A stretch of 64,000 nucleotides of DNA, taken from NCBI RefSeq assembly GCF_031198435.1, contig NZ_CP133548.1:248001-312000 (forward strand), given 5' to 3'. Below are positions 7,903 to 17,500 of the stretch, one piece after another (position 1 is the stretch's first letter; every line of letters begins with the position of its first letter). Below the pieces are notes generated by a model, which made no database searches, had not been told where the DNA came from, and saw only the letters and a program-made list of their open reading frames with translations. The stretch is from Pleionea litopenaei (GTDB lineage Bacteria; Pseudomonadota; Gammaproteobacteria; Enterobacterales; Kangiellaceae). Position numbers and translations under genes: made by a program.

Positions 7903-8041
7903 GGACACCCATAGCTTCCAGTCAAGAATTACTTTTTTAGAGCATCACTTTTCTTCGTCTAATAAATAAAATCGCAATGATAGGTTGGGGGTGAGCTCGA
8001 AAGGAGATAGAAGATAGGAACGGTATGATAGATGGGTGTCC
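7903..8041. repeat. GGACACCC…GGGTGTCC-bounded repeat, second copy
   Basis: This 139-bp segment opens with GGACACCCATAG and closes with TATGATAGATGGGTGTCC, the closing arm being identical to that at 3296–3317. The interior differs from the first copy and lacks its hairpin. It sits upstream of dbpA and directly before the TAGGTTGGGTT array, in DNA with no gene. Confidence 0.55.
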
Positions 8042-8076
8042 TATATTTGCTGTATTTGAGGTTATTTGACCGCAAC

Positions 8077-8815
8077 AAAAATCACGTTGGGTTTCCTGCG
8101 TCAACCCAACCTACGAAAGCCTAGAATTTACGCATCCGTTCAACCAAATTATGAGGGCAATTGTAGGTTGGGTTAGCAAAGCGTAACCCAACAATGTTGG
8201 TATTAGACCGAAACAAAAAATGATGTTGGGTTTCCTGCGTCAACCCAACCTACGAAAGCCTAGAATTTACGCAGCCGTTCAACCAAATTATGAGGGCAAT
8301 TGTAGGTTGGGTTAGCAAAGCGTAACCCAACAATGTTGGTATCAGACCGAAACAAAAAATGATGTTGTGTTTCCTGCGTCAACCCAACCTACGAAGCCCA
8401 GAATTTACGCAGCCGTTCAACCAAATTATGAGGGCAATTGTAGGTTGGATTAGCAAAGCGTAACCCAACAATGTTGGTATCAGACCGAAACAAAAAATGA
8501 TGTTGGGTTTCCTGCGTCAACCCAACCTACGAAAGCCTAGATTTTACGCAGCCGTTCAACCAAATTATGAAGGCAATTGTAGGTTGGATTAGCAAAGCGT
8601 AACCCAACAATGTTGGTATCAGACCGAAACAAAAAATGAAGTTGTGTTTCCTGCGTCAACCCAACCTACGAAGCCCAGAATTTACGCAGCCGTTCAACCA
8701 AATTATGAGGGCAATTGTAGGTTGGATTAGCAAAGCGTAACCCAACAATGTTGGTATTAGACCGTAACAAAAAAATGACATTGAGTTTCCTGTGTCAACC
8801 CAACCTACGAGAATT
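8077..8815. repeat. tandem array of inverted TAGGTTGGGTT palindromes, period about 139 bp
   Basis: Five and a bit units repeat with spacing 138–139 bp (GTTTCCTGCG at 8091, 8230, 8369, 8507 and 8646, and GTTTCCTGTG at 8785). Each unit holds two opposed stem-loops: TTGGGTTTCCTGCGTCAACC, then about 60 bp later TAGGTTGGGTTAGCAAAGCG. The second stem reads GGTTGGATTA in the last three units and GGTTGGGTTA in the first two, so units diverged after duplication. This is a BIME/REP-like array; no CRISPR spacers are present because the whole unit is conserved. Confidence 0.85.
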
Positions 8816-8964
8816 CATCAGCAAGTTATATTTCTGTAACAATTCTCAAGCAGTAAGCAGTGTAAATATTTCCCTCTAATATTCTTTTTTAAAGCTGAGC
8901 ACCTATGGGAAAATTACGTCGCTCGATGCATTTTTAATGGATATACATTTAAGAGGAAAATAAT

Positions 8965-9870
8965 ATGAAGCACACTGGTTTTAAAAAAGGCAATTTTAAG
9001 AAGAGTGATTTTAAAAAAGGTAAATTGAAGAGTAGTGTTTTCGCTGCTTCTTTATTGAGCATTTTTTCCGCAAGCACTGCATTGGCAGAAACAAAATTGT
9101 TAGAGCTAAACGGAGAGACCAGCTTCGACCTTTATGGTTCAACTGACTACACTTTCAATATTCAACTTGATCAACCCTACAGTGAAATCACCAAAGCATG
9201 CTTAACCATTGAAACCAACGATGAAAATTTATCCAATTTTCCATCGCCCGGGAGTCTTGCGATTAAAGAGAAGAGTGAGTTTGCCCCCATAGAAGCCGAA
9301 TTATTGACGGCATTTGTAGTGACCATCGGCTATCAGATTATTGATCCTGATACTGGCACATTAGAAATAAGTAAGCCTTCCATTTCAGATCCTCAAGTCT
9401 GTTTAGGAATGACCCGCCAAAACCTAGAAGACGGTTTTGCTTCAATTGATCTTCGTTTATCTGGAGATGTATTGAGTATTAGTTCGTTGAAGTTTGAGAT
9501 CGAAGGAACGCCGAGCGATTTGTTGATGTCGTTAGTCAATCGCTCAAATACGATGTTCTACCCGGCAGAGGGAGGAGACGTGATCTATGACTTTAGTTTG
9601 GGTAACTATTTCGATGAATACGAGCGAAAGGTGTTTCGTATGTGGAGCGTTGTAACCATGCCAGACGGTTCACCTTATCCTGATAAATTACCAGCCGGGT
9701 TTGCATTAAATTACGGAGAAATCAGAGCTTTTGAGGGTAAAAAGTTTAAGATTCCACATTGGTTTCCTGGTGGAAGTTATACACTGACTTGGTATGTTAG
9801 TGATAACACCGATACCGTTATTCATAAAAAGTCGCTAACCTTTTTCAAGAAGCTGGATATGAACATATAG
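8965..9870 (+). CDS. hypothetical exported protein with Lys-rich repeated N-region
   Basis: I do not recognise this 301-residue protein. It has a hydrophobic signal core (SVFAASLLSIFSASTALA) at about residues 23–41. The n-region is lengthened by four 5-residue repeats (FKKGN, FKKSD, FKKGK, LKSSV) coded by a 15-bp tandem repeat. The mature part looks beta-rich, with two Cys (KACLTIE, QVCLGM), and ends FFKKLDMNI. RBS AGAGGA lies before ATG 8965. The gene is flanked on both sides by REP arrays, and no operon partner is present. Confidence 0.65.
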   Translation: MKHTGFKKGNFKKSDFKKGKLKSSVFAASLLSIFSASTALAETKLLELNGETSFDLYGSTDYTFNIQLDQPYSEITKACLTIETNDENLSNFPSPGSLAIKEKSEFAPIEAELLTAFVVTIGYQIIDPDTGTLEISKPSISDPQVCLGMTRQNLEDGFASIDLRLSGDVLSISSLKFEIEGTPSDLLMSLVNRSNTMFYPAEGGDVIYDFSLGNYFDEYERKVFRMWSVVTMPDGSPYPDKLPAGFALNYGEIRAFEGKKFKIPHWFPGGSYTLTWYVSDNTDTVIHKKSLTFFKKLDMNI

Positions 9871-9882
9871 TTTTATATTTTT

Positions 9883-10123
9883 GTTGGGTTTCCTACGTCA
9901 ACCAACCTACGGTAGAGGTGTTTCGTGGTTGTTGTTCAATTGAACCATGTGCCGTTGTAGGTTGGGTTAGCAAAGCGTAACCCAACATTTCTTAAGAAGT
10001 TACTGTAAATATGAGTTGTTGGGTTTCCTGCGTCAACCCAACCTACGGTAGATGTGCTTCGTGGTTGTTGTTCAATTGAACCATGCGTTATTGTAGGTTG
10101 GGTTAGCAAAGCGTAACCCAACA
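9883..10123. repeat. REP-like TAGGTTGGGTT copies, second subfamily
   Basis: Two pairs of opposed palindromes (9883, 9957, 10018 and 10094) lie downstream of the 8965 gene. The spacer between stems (GGTAGAGGTGTTTCGTGGTT, then GTTGTTCAATTG) differs from that of the 8077 array, so this is a separate subfamily. Minus-strand ORFs here are only translations of the repeat. Confidence 0.8.
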
Positions 10124-10153
10124 AGAGTGAATCTGGTAATCGAGTCCTAGCGA

Positions 10154-10561
10154 CTAATGAGGGTCAAGGATCAAGTAGCTGATATCTTCCATAGTAGAGT
10201 AGTGAGTGCATTGATTGCTGGATTTTATCGTCACTGGAGCTTTCGATGTATAAGCTGCGAGTGCCATACTGAGTGTTGCTTTTCCTGTCTCATTTGCAAT
10301 GCTGAAAGCATAATCCCAGCCTGGGTTGGTGGCACACTCAGATTTTTCTGCGGGAGTAGGGTCGGTTCTTACGTACACGACATCGCTACGAACAGACAAC
10401 CTCACAATCTTACCGTTGACGTCACCACCAAACGACGTTAGCGGTATTGTAAAGAACATGAACACCAAAATTAAACGTAGTATAGTTAAAACCCCTAAGT
10501 TGTTGTTTGAGTTAAAGTCGAAATCAAATTGGGACAACTCTTTTAAAGGACGCATTATCAT
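10154..10561 (-). CDS. small hypothetical exported protein
   Basis: A 135-residue product of unknown family. A hydrophobic segment (TILRLILVFMFFTIPLTSFG, residues 26–45) looks like a signal peptide with a long n-region; an internal Met at residue 35 could be the true start. The mature part reads GGDVNGKIVRLSVRSDVVYV, then two Cys (KSECATNPG, SNQCTHY) that could form a disulphide. Two plus-strand ORFs overlap it but lack any protein-like features. It is surrounded by REP copies. Confidence 0.55.
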   Translation of the reverse strand: MIMRPLKELSQFDFDFNSNNNLGVLTILRLILVFMFFTIPLTSFGGDVNGKIVRLSVRSDVVYVRTDPTPAEKSECATNPGWDYAFSIANETGKATLSMALAAYTSKAPVTIKSSNQCTHYSTMEDISYLILDPH

Positions 10562-10659
10562 TAAATTGAATTATCTTAGCAATATCGACGGTTATATTGT
10601 GCTCTCTAACAATTACCTTATTAATCAATCGAGAAAAGCTTTAAGACTACGAGTTAGCC

Positions 10660-10875
10660 GTTGTAGGTTAGCAAAGCGTAACCCAACATTGCTTAACAAG
10701 TTACTGTAGAAAAGAGTTGTTAGGTTTTCTGTGTCAATCCAACCTGCGGTAGAGGTGTTTCTTGGTTGTTGTTCAATTGAACCATGCGTCGTTGTAGGTT
10801 GGGTTAGCAAAGCGTAACCCAACAGGGATCTTTTTAGCTAAAAGTTAAAAAGGTTTGTTGGGCTTCCGGCATCAT
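10660..10875. repeat. REP-like TAGGTTGGGTT copies, second subfamily, partly decayed
   Basis: Copies at 10662 (missing GGGTT), 10717 and 10794 share the GGTAGAGGTGTTTC spacer with the 9883 group. A decayed arm (TTGGGCTTCCGGCATCATTT) follows at 10858. They fill the space between two minus-strand secreted-protein genes. Confidence 0.75.
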
Positions 10876-10905
10876 TTAACTTATCAATATGATGTTATCG
10901 AGCGA

Positions 10906-12168
10906 TTAAAACTGATCAATCGGAGGCAGACCGCCGCCGTTACAATCGCGAGCCGGTATGGTGACTTGGGTAAATCCGCTCCAACCAATGTTATTGCGAA
11001 CTCTCACACGAATTTTTTCATCAATACCATTTTCTCCGCTGAATACGAAATACTGATTTGCACCGTCGTAAACACTTTGCCATAAGGTATTGTAAGGCAA
11101 CTTACGATCAAGATCCGATGAGCTGGTCTCCACATTGCTTGACCAACCAATGATTGATGTTGGTTGACCATTGCTGCAGCCAGCGGGGCCGATTTGAACG
11201 CTAGGAGCGTGCGGTACTTGATTGGTATCGTCGTCACCACCACCCGTATCGCCGCCATCATCGTTGCCAGTATAAACACCAACACCCGACCCAATGACGA
11301 TTGAACCTTCACGAAACTTTCCGGCCAAAAAGCGAGTACGTTCAAGGCTGTTGCAATAACCCGAAGGTACGTCAACGCGGCCACGCTTGACCCACTGCGG
11401 ATTTGAATAACTGGTCAACGAGTAGATCTCGCCGGCACAATCTAAAATAGTGGGGCCGGTGCTGTTGTTCCCGGTGATACTTGCGATTCGACGTGAATGC
11501 AGCGGTAAACGTTTCCAACTACCTGAATAGTTTCGTAAGTAGTACGAATTACGTCCCGAAAAGCCAATCAAACCCGAGCGATTATTGCCGGTGATTTGCT
11601 CTAAATCGTTGCTTAAACCTTGTTCGGTGACGACTTTCCACTCTTTATGCTCCCCATTAGCGTAGACAGTCTCGCGATAGATTTTTGCTGTACTGGTGAC
11701 GCCTTCTTTCGCCAAGACAGCGACGCCATCGTCGCGGTCTCCAGTAATTGAAGTGATATCACGGAATGGATTGCTAATACAGGCGGTGTGTTGCAACCAT
11801 TGAAAATAACTGGTTCCACTGAGTTTTCGCCAATGAGCAATATTGCAGCCATCGGTTGCAATAGGGCGACGCACACGGTGGCCAGTAACCAATAGTTGTC
11901 CGTAGTACTGTGGCAACGCACGCTCTAAGTTTTGATCCAATTCTACCCAATTCGGAGAACCAAAATTAAACATATTCCAAATTTTGTAACCGTCGGTCAC
12001 CGCGATCCCATACTCTTTATTACCGTAAGCCGATCGAAAATAGCTCGGGTACTGATCCGTGTCGAAAGCAATTTCTTTTGCATTGCCGCTGCGATCAAAG
12101 TGTACAATATCAGCCGCTTGTGTTGCCGTCATCGATAGTGCCAGACTTAACATAACTCCAAGTTTCAT
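10906..12168 (-). CDS. hypothetical exported protein with propeller-like repeats
   Basis: The 420-residue product has a clear signal peptide (MKLGVMLSLALSMTATQAAD). Short recurring motifs (SITGDRDDGV, QITGNNRSGL, SITGNNSTGP) spaced by 40–60 residues suggest beta-propeller blades. A low-complexity Gly/Asp linker (GNDDGGDTGGGDDD) near residue 305 leads to a C-terminal domain (SVQIGPAGCSNGQPTSIIGW to VRVRNNIGWSGF) that resembles a fibronectin-III/carbohydrate-binding-like fold. It is probably secreted or surface-exposed. No catalytic motif is recognised. Confidence 0.6.
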   Translation of the reverse strand: MKLGVMLSLALSMTATQAADIVHFDRSGNAKEIAFDTDQYPSYFRSAYGNKEYGIAVTDGYKIWNMFNFGSPNWVELDQNLERALPQYYGQLLVTGHRVRRPIATDGCNIAHWRKLSGTSYFQWLQHTACISNPFRDITSITGDRDDGVAVLAKEGVTSTAKIYRETVYANGEHKEWKVVTEQGLSNDLEQITGNNRSGLIGFSGRNSYYLRNYSGSWKRLPLHSRRIASITGNNSTGPTILDCAGEIYSLTSYSNPQWVKRGRVDVPSGYCNSLERTRFLAGKFREGSIVIGSGVGVYTGNDDGGDTGGGDDDTNQVPHAPSVQIGPAGCSNGQPTSIIGWSSNVETSSSDLDRKLPYNTLWQSVYDGANQYFVFSGENGIDEKIRVRVRNNIGWSGFTQVTIPARDCNGGGLPPIDQF

Positions 12169-12509
12169 AATCTTCCTTTAACAATAAAAACATTTAATCA
12201 ATTTAAATAAGAAAAAGAGAGGCCTCTTGAGTTCGTCAATTAAGCTTTTTGACGCAAAACCTCACCGCAAATAATGTAGATTCAACCTGTAAAATTGACT
12301 ATCACATACCGGACTTTTACTGAGAGGGAACGGACATGTTTGCAAAATCGCCTATTTCATAAGCAATCTTGTCGGCTGTCTTTAAGGAATAGGTCAGACA
12401 TGAAGAGTGTATGGTTATTTGGTAGGTGGTTGACTAGCGCTTTATTGAATCTCAACTATAGTTAGATTGGATTGTTTTTTAAGCTAGAAGGCTAGCGTCG
12501 GGGTTTAGG
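12169..12509. other. gene-free spacer
   Basis: This 341-bp spacer separates two divergent genes and should contain both promoters. I see an AT-rich stretch but no convincing operator, RNA gene or repeat. Confidence 0.4.
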
Positions 12510-13682
12510 TTGAATATATTTCTAATATTTAACATCACCAGCATTGGTATCGCAGCATTTATCCTTTTGTACCTCAGTCAGATTCCTAAAACGAAAAGCG
12601 GCTGCTGGTGTTGGGGAATCGCTTTCGCGTTACAAGTTGTAGGCTATTTGGTTTTATTGTCGGTTGAAGATAGAGCACAAGTGCGTACAGCAGAATATTT
12701 TCATGTGGTCTCATTACTCGGCTACGGTACCGTTTTATTATTCGGAACCTTTCAATTCTTCGATATTCAAAAACGTCAGCGAAATTATATTATTGCGGCT
12801 AGCGTTATCACATTATGGTACTCAATTTTCTTCTTTATATTTGAGTGGTTTTTCGCCGCCTCGATCATTCCATCGATTTATATGGCTTATTGTGTGTCTG
12901 TCGTTGGTTGGATATTTTATAAGAAGAGACACAAGAATAAAGAATACATTCTGTTGTCGCTCATCACTTGGCTGTCTGCGGTGCATTATCTAGATTATCC
13001 ATTCTTGCGACAAAACATAGCGTTTGCGCCCTATGGATTTTTAATCGCCGGTATTTTAAATATGGTTTTAGTGATATTTCTATTACGATTTCAGTTTGTG
13101 CATTTTCGTCAACGGCTTATCGATGCCGAAGCACTCGCGTTAAAACTGGCCTATCACGATAGTTTAACGGGGTTAATTAATCGGCGACGCTTGTTTGATT
13201 TATTCGACACACTCAAATTACTGGTAATCAGACGCAAAGAGAAACTGACGGTAATTTTTATTGACCTTAATGATTTTAAAATGATCAACGATAATTTTGG
13301 CCATGACGCAGGCGATCACTCATTGGTCAAAATTGCGCGACGTATTAAAAGTGTCGTGCGAGATACCGATGTCGTTTCACGAGTGGGCGGAGACGAGTTC
13401 GTCATTCTCGCATTAAGTTGTCAAAATCAGGCAGGAATAGAAGAGCTAGTCAGCCGAATAAAAGAGTGTTTAAAAGAACCGCTCATTATAAAACAGCAAG
13501 ATCATCTTGTGGGCGCAGCCATTGGATACGCCGTTTGCCCCGACCAATCCACCAATTTAGAAACCCTCTTGTCGTTGGCTGACAGCCATATGTTTAAGCA
13601 AAAACAAGCTCACAAAGCCGATATTGAAGGTACTGAAAATGACTCAGACCTTGTCGAACCTACTAATGCTGAGGTCAAGTAA
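12510..13682 (+). CDS. membrane diguanylate cyclase (GGDEF)
   Basis: The N-terminal about 200 residues contain six or seven hydrophobic helices (for example IGIAAFILLYLSQIP, FLIAGILNMVLVIFLLRF). They are followed by a GGDEF domain beginning LALKLAYHDSLTGLINRRRL. The active-site loop is intact (RVGGDEF, about residues 290–296), and the product-inhibition I-site RDTD lies five residues upstream. It should make c-di-GMP from GTP at the inner membrane. The only start is a TTG at 12510. The gene stands alone and ends beside a 16-bp tandem repeat. Confidence 0.88.
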   Translation: MNIFLIFNITSIGIAAFILLYLSQIPKTKSGCWCWGIAFALQVVGYLVLLSVEDRAQVRTAEYFHVVSLLGYGTVLLFGTFQFFDIQKRQRNYIIAASVITLWYSIFFFIFEWFFAASIIPSIYMAYCVSVVGWIFYKKRHKNKEYILLSLITWLSAVHYLDYPFLRQNIAFAPYGFLIAGILNMVLVIFLLRFQFVHFRQRLIDAEALALKLAYHDSLTGLINRRRLFDLFDTLKLLVIRRKEKLTVIFIDLNDFKMINDNFGHDAGDHSLVKIARRIKSVVRDTDVVSRVGGDEFVILALSCQNQAGIEELVSRIKECLKEPLIIKQQDHLVGAAIGYAVCPDQSTNLETLLSLADSHMFKQKQAHKADIEGTENDSDLVEPTNAEVK

Positions 13683-13684
13683 GA

Positions 13685-13737
13685 GATAGGTTTAGTAATA
13701 GATAGGTTTAGTAATAGATAGGTTTAGTAATAGATAG
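13685..13737. repeat. 16-bp tandem repeat, 3.3 copies
   Basis: GATAGGTTTAGTAATA is repeated three times perfectly plus GATAG, immediately after the diguanylate cyclase stop codon. It is one of several 14–18-bp tandem arrays in this window. Confidence 0.9.
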
Positions 13738-13787
13738 AACCGACAAAATCCACTTTAAAACGTTCGATAAAATGCGCAACAAAACCG

Positions 13788-14348
13788 TTAAGAAATGGAT
13801 CGCGCCGGGTTACCTGCGACTCGACTGTTAGAGGCGACATCTCGGGTAACCACGCTCCCAGCACCAATAATCGCATGGTCGCCGATGGTAACCCCCGGGA
13901 GAATAATGGCGCCTGCTCCAATCCAAACGTTGTTCCCTATCGTGACATCGGCGACGAGATTCTCTTTGCTGAGTCGTTGTTCGGCATTTAGTGCATGGCC
14001 AACGGTTATTAGTTGAACCCTCGGGCCAATTAAACAATCATCGCCGATGGTCAAGTCTCCGCCATCTAAACAAACCACATCGATATTAAAATAGCTGCGA
14101 TCGCCCACACTGATAAAACTTCCGTAATCGCAATGAAACCCCGGATCAATGAATACTTTTTCACCACAATGCTTGAACAACCCCTTAAGTTGATTCAAGT
14201 TTTGCTTGTTTGGTTCGTGCGAATAAACTCGGCAAAATTTTTGAGCTCTTTGGCGTTGCTGAGCCCAAAGTTGCTCACGGTTATGAAATAGACGCATTGG
14301 CAAAGGTTCTTTTTTCGAGTGGATGAAAGTCGGGGCTCTAACCGTCAA
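13788..14348 (-). CDS. maa: sugar O-acetyltransferase, maltose/galactoside acetyltransferase type
   Basis: A 186-residue left-handed beta-helix enzyme. It has the Maa N-terminal helix pair ([20 protein letters not shown]), hexapeptide turns ([40 protein letters not shown]) and the acceptor-binding/catalytic His in VGHALN. The end [20 protein letters not shown], then NPARSI is typical. It would acetylate a sugar hydroxyl with acetyl-CoA in the cytoplasm. The start may be the internal Met at residue 18 ([10 protein letters not shown]) rather than 14348. No sugar operon is adjacent, so the true substrate is unknown. Confidence 0.85.
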   Translation of the reverse strand: MTVRAPTFIHSKKEPLPMRLFHNREQLWAQQRQRAQKFCRVYSHEPNKQNLNQLKGLFKHCGEKVFIDPGFHCDYGSFISVGDRSYFNIDVVCLDGGDLTIGDDCLIGPRVQLITVGHALNAEQRLSKENLVADVTIGNNVWIGAGAIILPGVTIGDHAIIGAGSVVTRDVASNSRVAGNPARSIS

Positions 14349-14525
14349 TTAATGAGCCATTTAACTGGTCCGAGCATACTGCAAAATACCGTGATTGGCG
14401 AGTTTGCGAGGCTAAATCGACGCTAGAAACAACCTTTTGAAACATTTCTACGCTTTACCCTCTACATGGGATTGGGTAATCTGCGATGCCTAATAAAATT
14501 TATAGTGTATCTGTGGGAGAGTTAA

Positions 14526-17500
14526 ATGAAGTTTACCACTCGCTGCGTCGCCGCAGCCTTATCGGCCACGCTTATTAGTGTGCCGACTTGGGCCGAAGAG
14601 GCCGCCGCTCCTAAAGCTGCCGATAAGGCCGCTGAAGAGGTTGTTGCAAATGAAGAAAAGTCCGATAAATGGGATGTTAATAATCCTCCAGGTGACGAGA
14701 AATTCATCAATATCGATACTCAAGAAGTCACTTGGTCTAACGTTGATGTTAGCCCAGATGGTAAGACCGTTATTTTCGATATGCTGGGTGATATTTATGC
14801 AATGCCGATTGACGGCGGAGAAGCTCGCCCTCTGACTTCTGGCCTTAGCTGGAACATTCAACCGCGTTTTAGTCCAGACGGTCAACAAATTGCTTATATT
14901 TCAGACGAGTCTGGCGCTGATAATTTATGGATTATGGACGCCGATGGGTCGAATCCAAAAGCCATCAGTACCGAAAAGCGTAATCTGGTCCATACGCCTA
15001 ACTGGTCACCAGATGGTCAATACATTGCCGTTAAAAAAGGCTATGTCTCTGCTCGTAGCATCGCGGCGGGTGAGATTTGGTTGTTCCACAAAGCGGGTGG
15101 TAACGGCTATCAATTACGTAAGCGGATTGGTGGAGAGCAGGCGCAAAAGACGATTGCCGAGCCTGCGTTCACACCAGATGGTCGCTATATCTATTATTCA
15201 AAAGATGTCACCCCCGGCACGGTTTGGCAATACAACAAAAACCCAACCACGCAAATTTTTGCTATTCGCCGTTACGACACTGAAACGGGTGAAGATATTC
15301 AAGTAGCCGGTGGTCCTGGTGGAGCCATCGCGCCAACGCCATCGTCAGATGGACGACATTTAGCGTTTGTTAGACGAGTGAATACGAAAACCGTGTTGTT
15401 TGTAAAAGATTTAAAAACCGGTTTAGAAAAGCCCATTTATGATGAACTCGATCGTGACCTTCAAGAAACCAATGGTAGCCAAGGAAACTTTACTCAGTTT
15501 GATTGGACGCCAGATAATAAGTCGATTGTGTTTTGGGCAAAAGGAAAAATCCATCGCATCAATGTCGGCAATGGCAAAGTAGCGACTTTACCATTGCAAG
15601 TGAAAGTGACTAAGAAAATCACTGACGCGCTTCGGTTTAATGTCGATGTTGCTCCAAAAGAATTTGATGCAAAAATGATTCGTTGGGCGCAAATGTCTCC
15701 AAACGGAGAGCAAATCGCTTATGAAGCCATGGGTAAAATATACATTCGAGACGTTGACTCTGGAAAACGTAAACGTCTTACACGTCAAGATGAACACTTC
15801 GAGTTCTATCCAACTTACTCACGCGACGGTCGTTACATTGCTTACACCACGTGGGATGATCAAAAGTTAGGCAGTGTTCGAGTTGTTCGTTCGCGAGGTG
15901 GCAACGGTGATGTGATCACAACAGAGCCTGGTCATTACGTTGAGCCAGACTTTTCTCCAGACGGCAAGAAAGTTGTCTTTCGTCGTTTCACGGGAGGATA
16001 TTTAACCTCTCCTGAATATTCTATGGAACCCGGTATTTATATTGCTGATGCCGACGGTGATGGTATGAAACGTGTTCACGAGTCAGGCTATAAACCGCAT
16101 TTCGGTGCCAAATCTGATCGCATTTACTTCACCACTTTTGGTTGGGGTAAAGGTGCGAAATTACATTCGGTCGGATTAGACGGCAAAGAAGTACGCGATC
16201 ATTTCTCGAGCAACGACATCGTTGAATATCGAGTGTCTCCCGATGGTAACTGGGTAGCATTCATGGAGCAATTTAACGCTTATGTTGCGCCATTTACCTT
16301 TACCGGCAAAGAAGAAACCTTAGGTTCATCGGCGCAAACGGTGAAAGTCAAAAAAGTATCGAAACGCAGCGGTGAATTTTTACATTGGTCAAAAGACAGT
16401 AAGCGCTTGAGCTGGGCCCACGGTGCGACATTGTATGGCCGTGACCTAAAAGACGCTTATGACTATCTGCCTGGTGCACCAGAAGAAATGCCAGAGCCGG
16501 TTGCTGAAGGTATCGACTTAAGCTTTAAAGTGAAAGCCGATATTCCTGAAGGTCGCATGGCGCTCGTTGGTGCGAAAATCGTGACCATGAAAGACGCCGA
16601 CAACACTCAAGAAGTGATTGAAAATGGTGTGGTATTGGTTAATGGTAACCGCATCGAAGCCGTGGGCAGCAAAGACTCTGTTTCGATTCCGAAAGGCACC
16701 AAAGTTGTCGATGTGACGGGTAAAACTATTATCCCTGGAATCATTGATGTGCACGCGCATGGTAGCCAAGGCAGTAATGAAATTATCCCACAGCAAAACT
16801 GGGGTAACTTGTCGAGCTTAGGATTTGGTGTCACTACCATTCATGATCCGTCAAATGACAGCTCTGAAATTTTCGCAGCGTCAGAAATGCAACGTGCTGG
16901 CAAAGTCATAGGGCCTCGCATTTACTCAACAGGAACCATTTTATACGGAGCAAAAGCGCCGGGATATCGCGCCAACATCGATAGTTATGACGACGCGAAA
17001 TTTCATGTGCAGCGCTTGAAAGATATCGGTGCGATATCAGTGAAAAGCTACAATCAACCTCGCCGTGATCAACGTCAACAAGTGATTGCTGCAGGTCGTG
17101 AGTTGGGCATTATGGTAGTACCAGAAGGTGGTGCAAAGTTTTATGCCAATATGACTCAGGTTATCGATGGTCATACGGGTATTGAACATGCGCTGCCGAT
17201 TGAAAAAGCATACGATGACGTGAAGCAAATGTGGTCGCAAACCGAGAGCGGTTATTCGCCAACCTTTGTGGTGGCCTATGGCGGTTTAAGTGGTGAAACC
17301 TATTGGTACGATCGCACCAACGTTTGGGAAAATGAACGTTTAATGCGTTGGACACCCAAGTATTTAGTTGAACCGGCATCGATTCGTCGAACGCATGCAC
17401 CAGACAGTCATTATAATCACTTTAAAGTAGCTTCTTTCGCGAAAGAACTTCGAGACAAAGGTGTTCGCGTAGTGATTGGTGCTCATGGTCAGCGAGAAGG

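Noticed and set aside
7743-7925. Minus-strand ORF at the dbpA start
   Set aside because: Overlaps dbpA in another frame and includes the GGACACCC repeat; no features of a gene.
8077-8815. CRISPR array
   Set aside because: Period is 139 bp and the whole unit is conserved, with palindromic stems; there are no unique spacers and no cas genes.
9936-10124. Minus-strand ORF (LGYALLTQPT start)
   Set aside because: It is the translation of TAGGTTGGGTT repeats; the same peptide recurs at 10625–10822.
10157-10709. Two plus-strand ORFs opposite the small secreted gene
   Set aside because: They are antisense to a protein with a plausible signal peptide, and the second runs into the repeat.
14559-14888. 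Minus-strand and alternative-frame ORFs inside the amidohydrolase gene
   Set aside because: Shadows of a long, well-supported coding frame.
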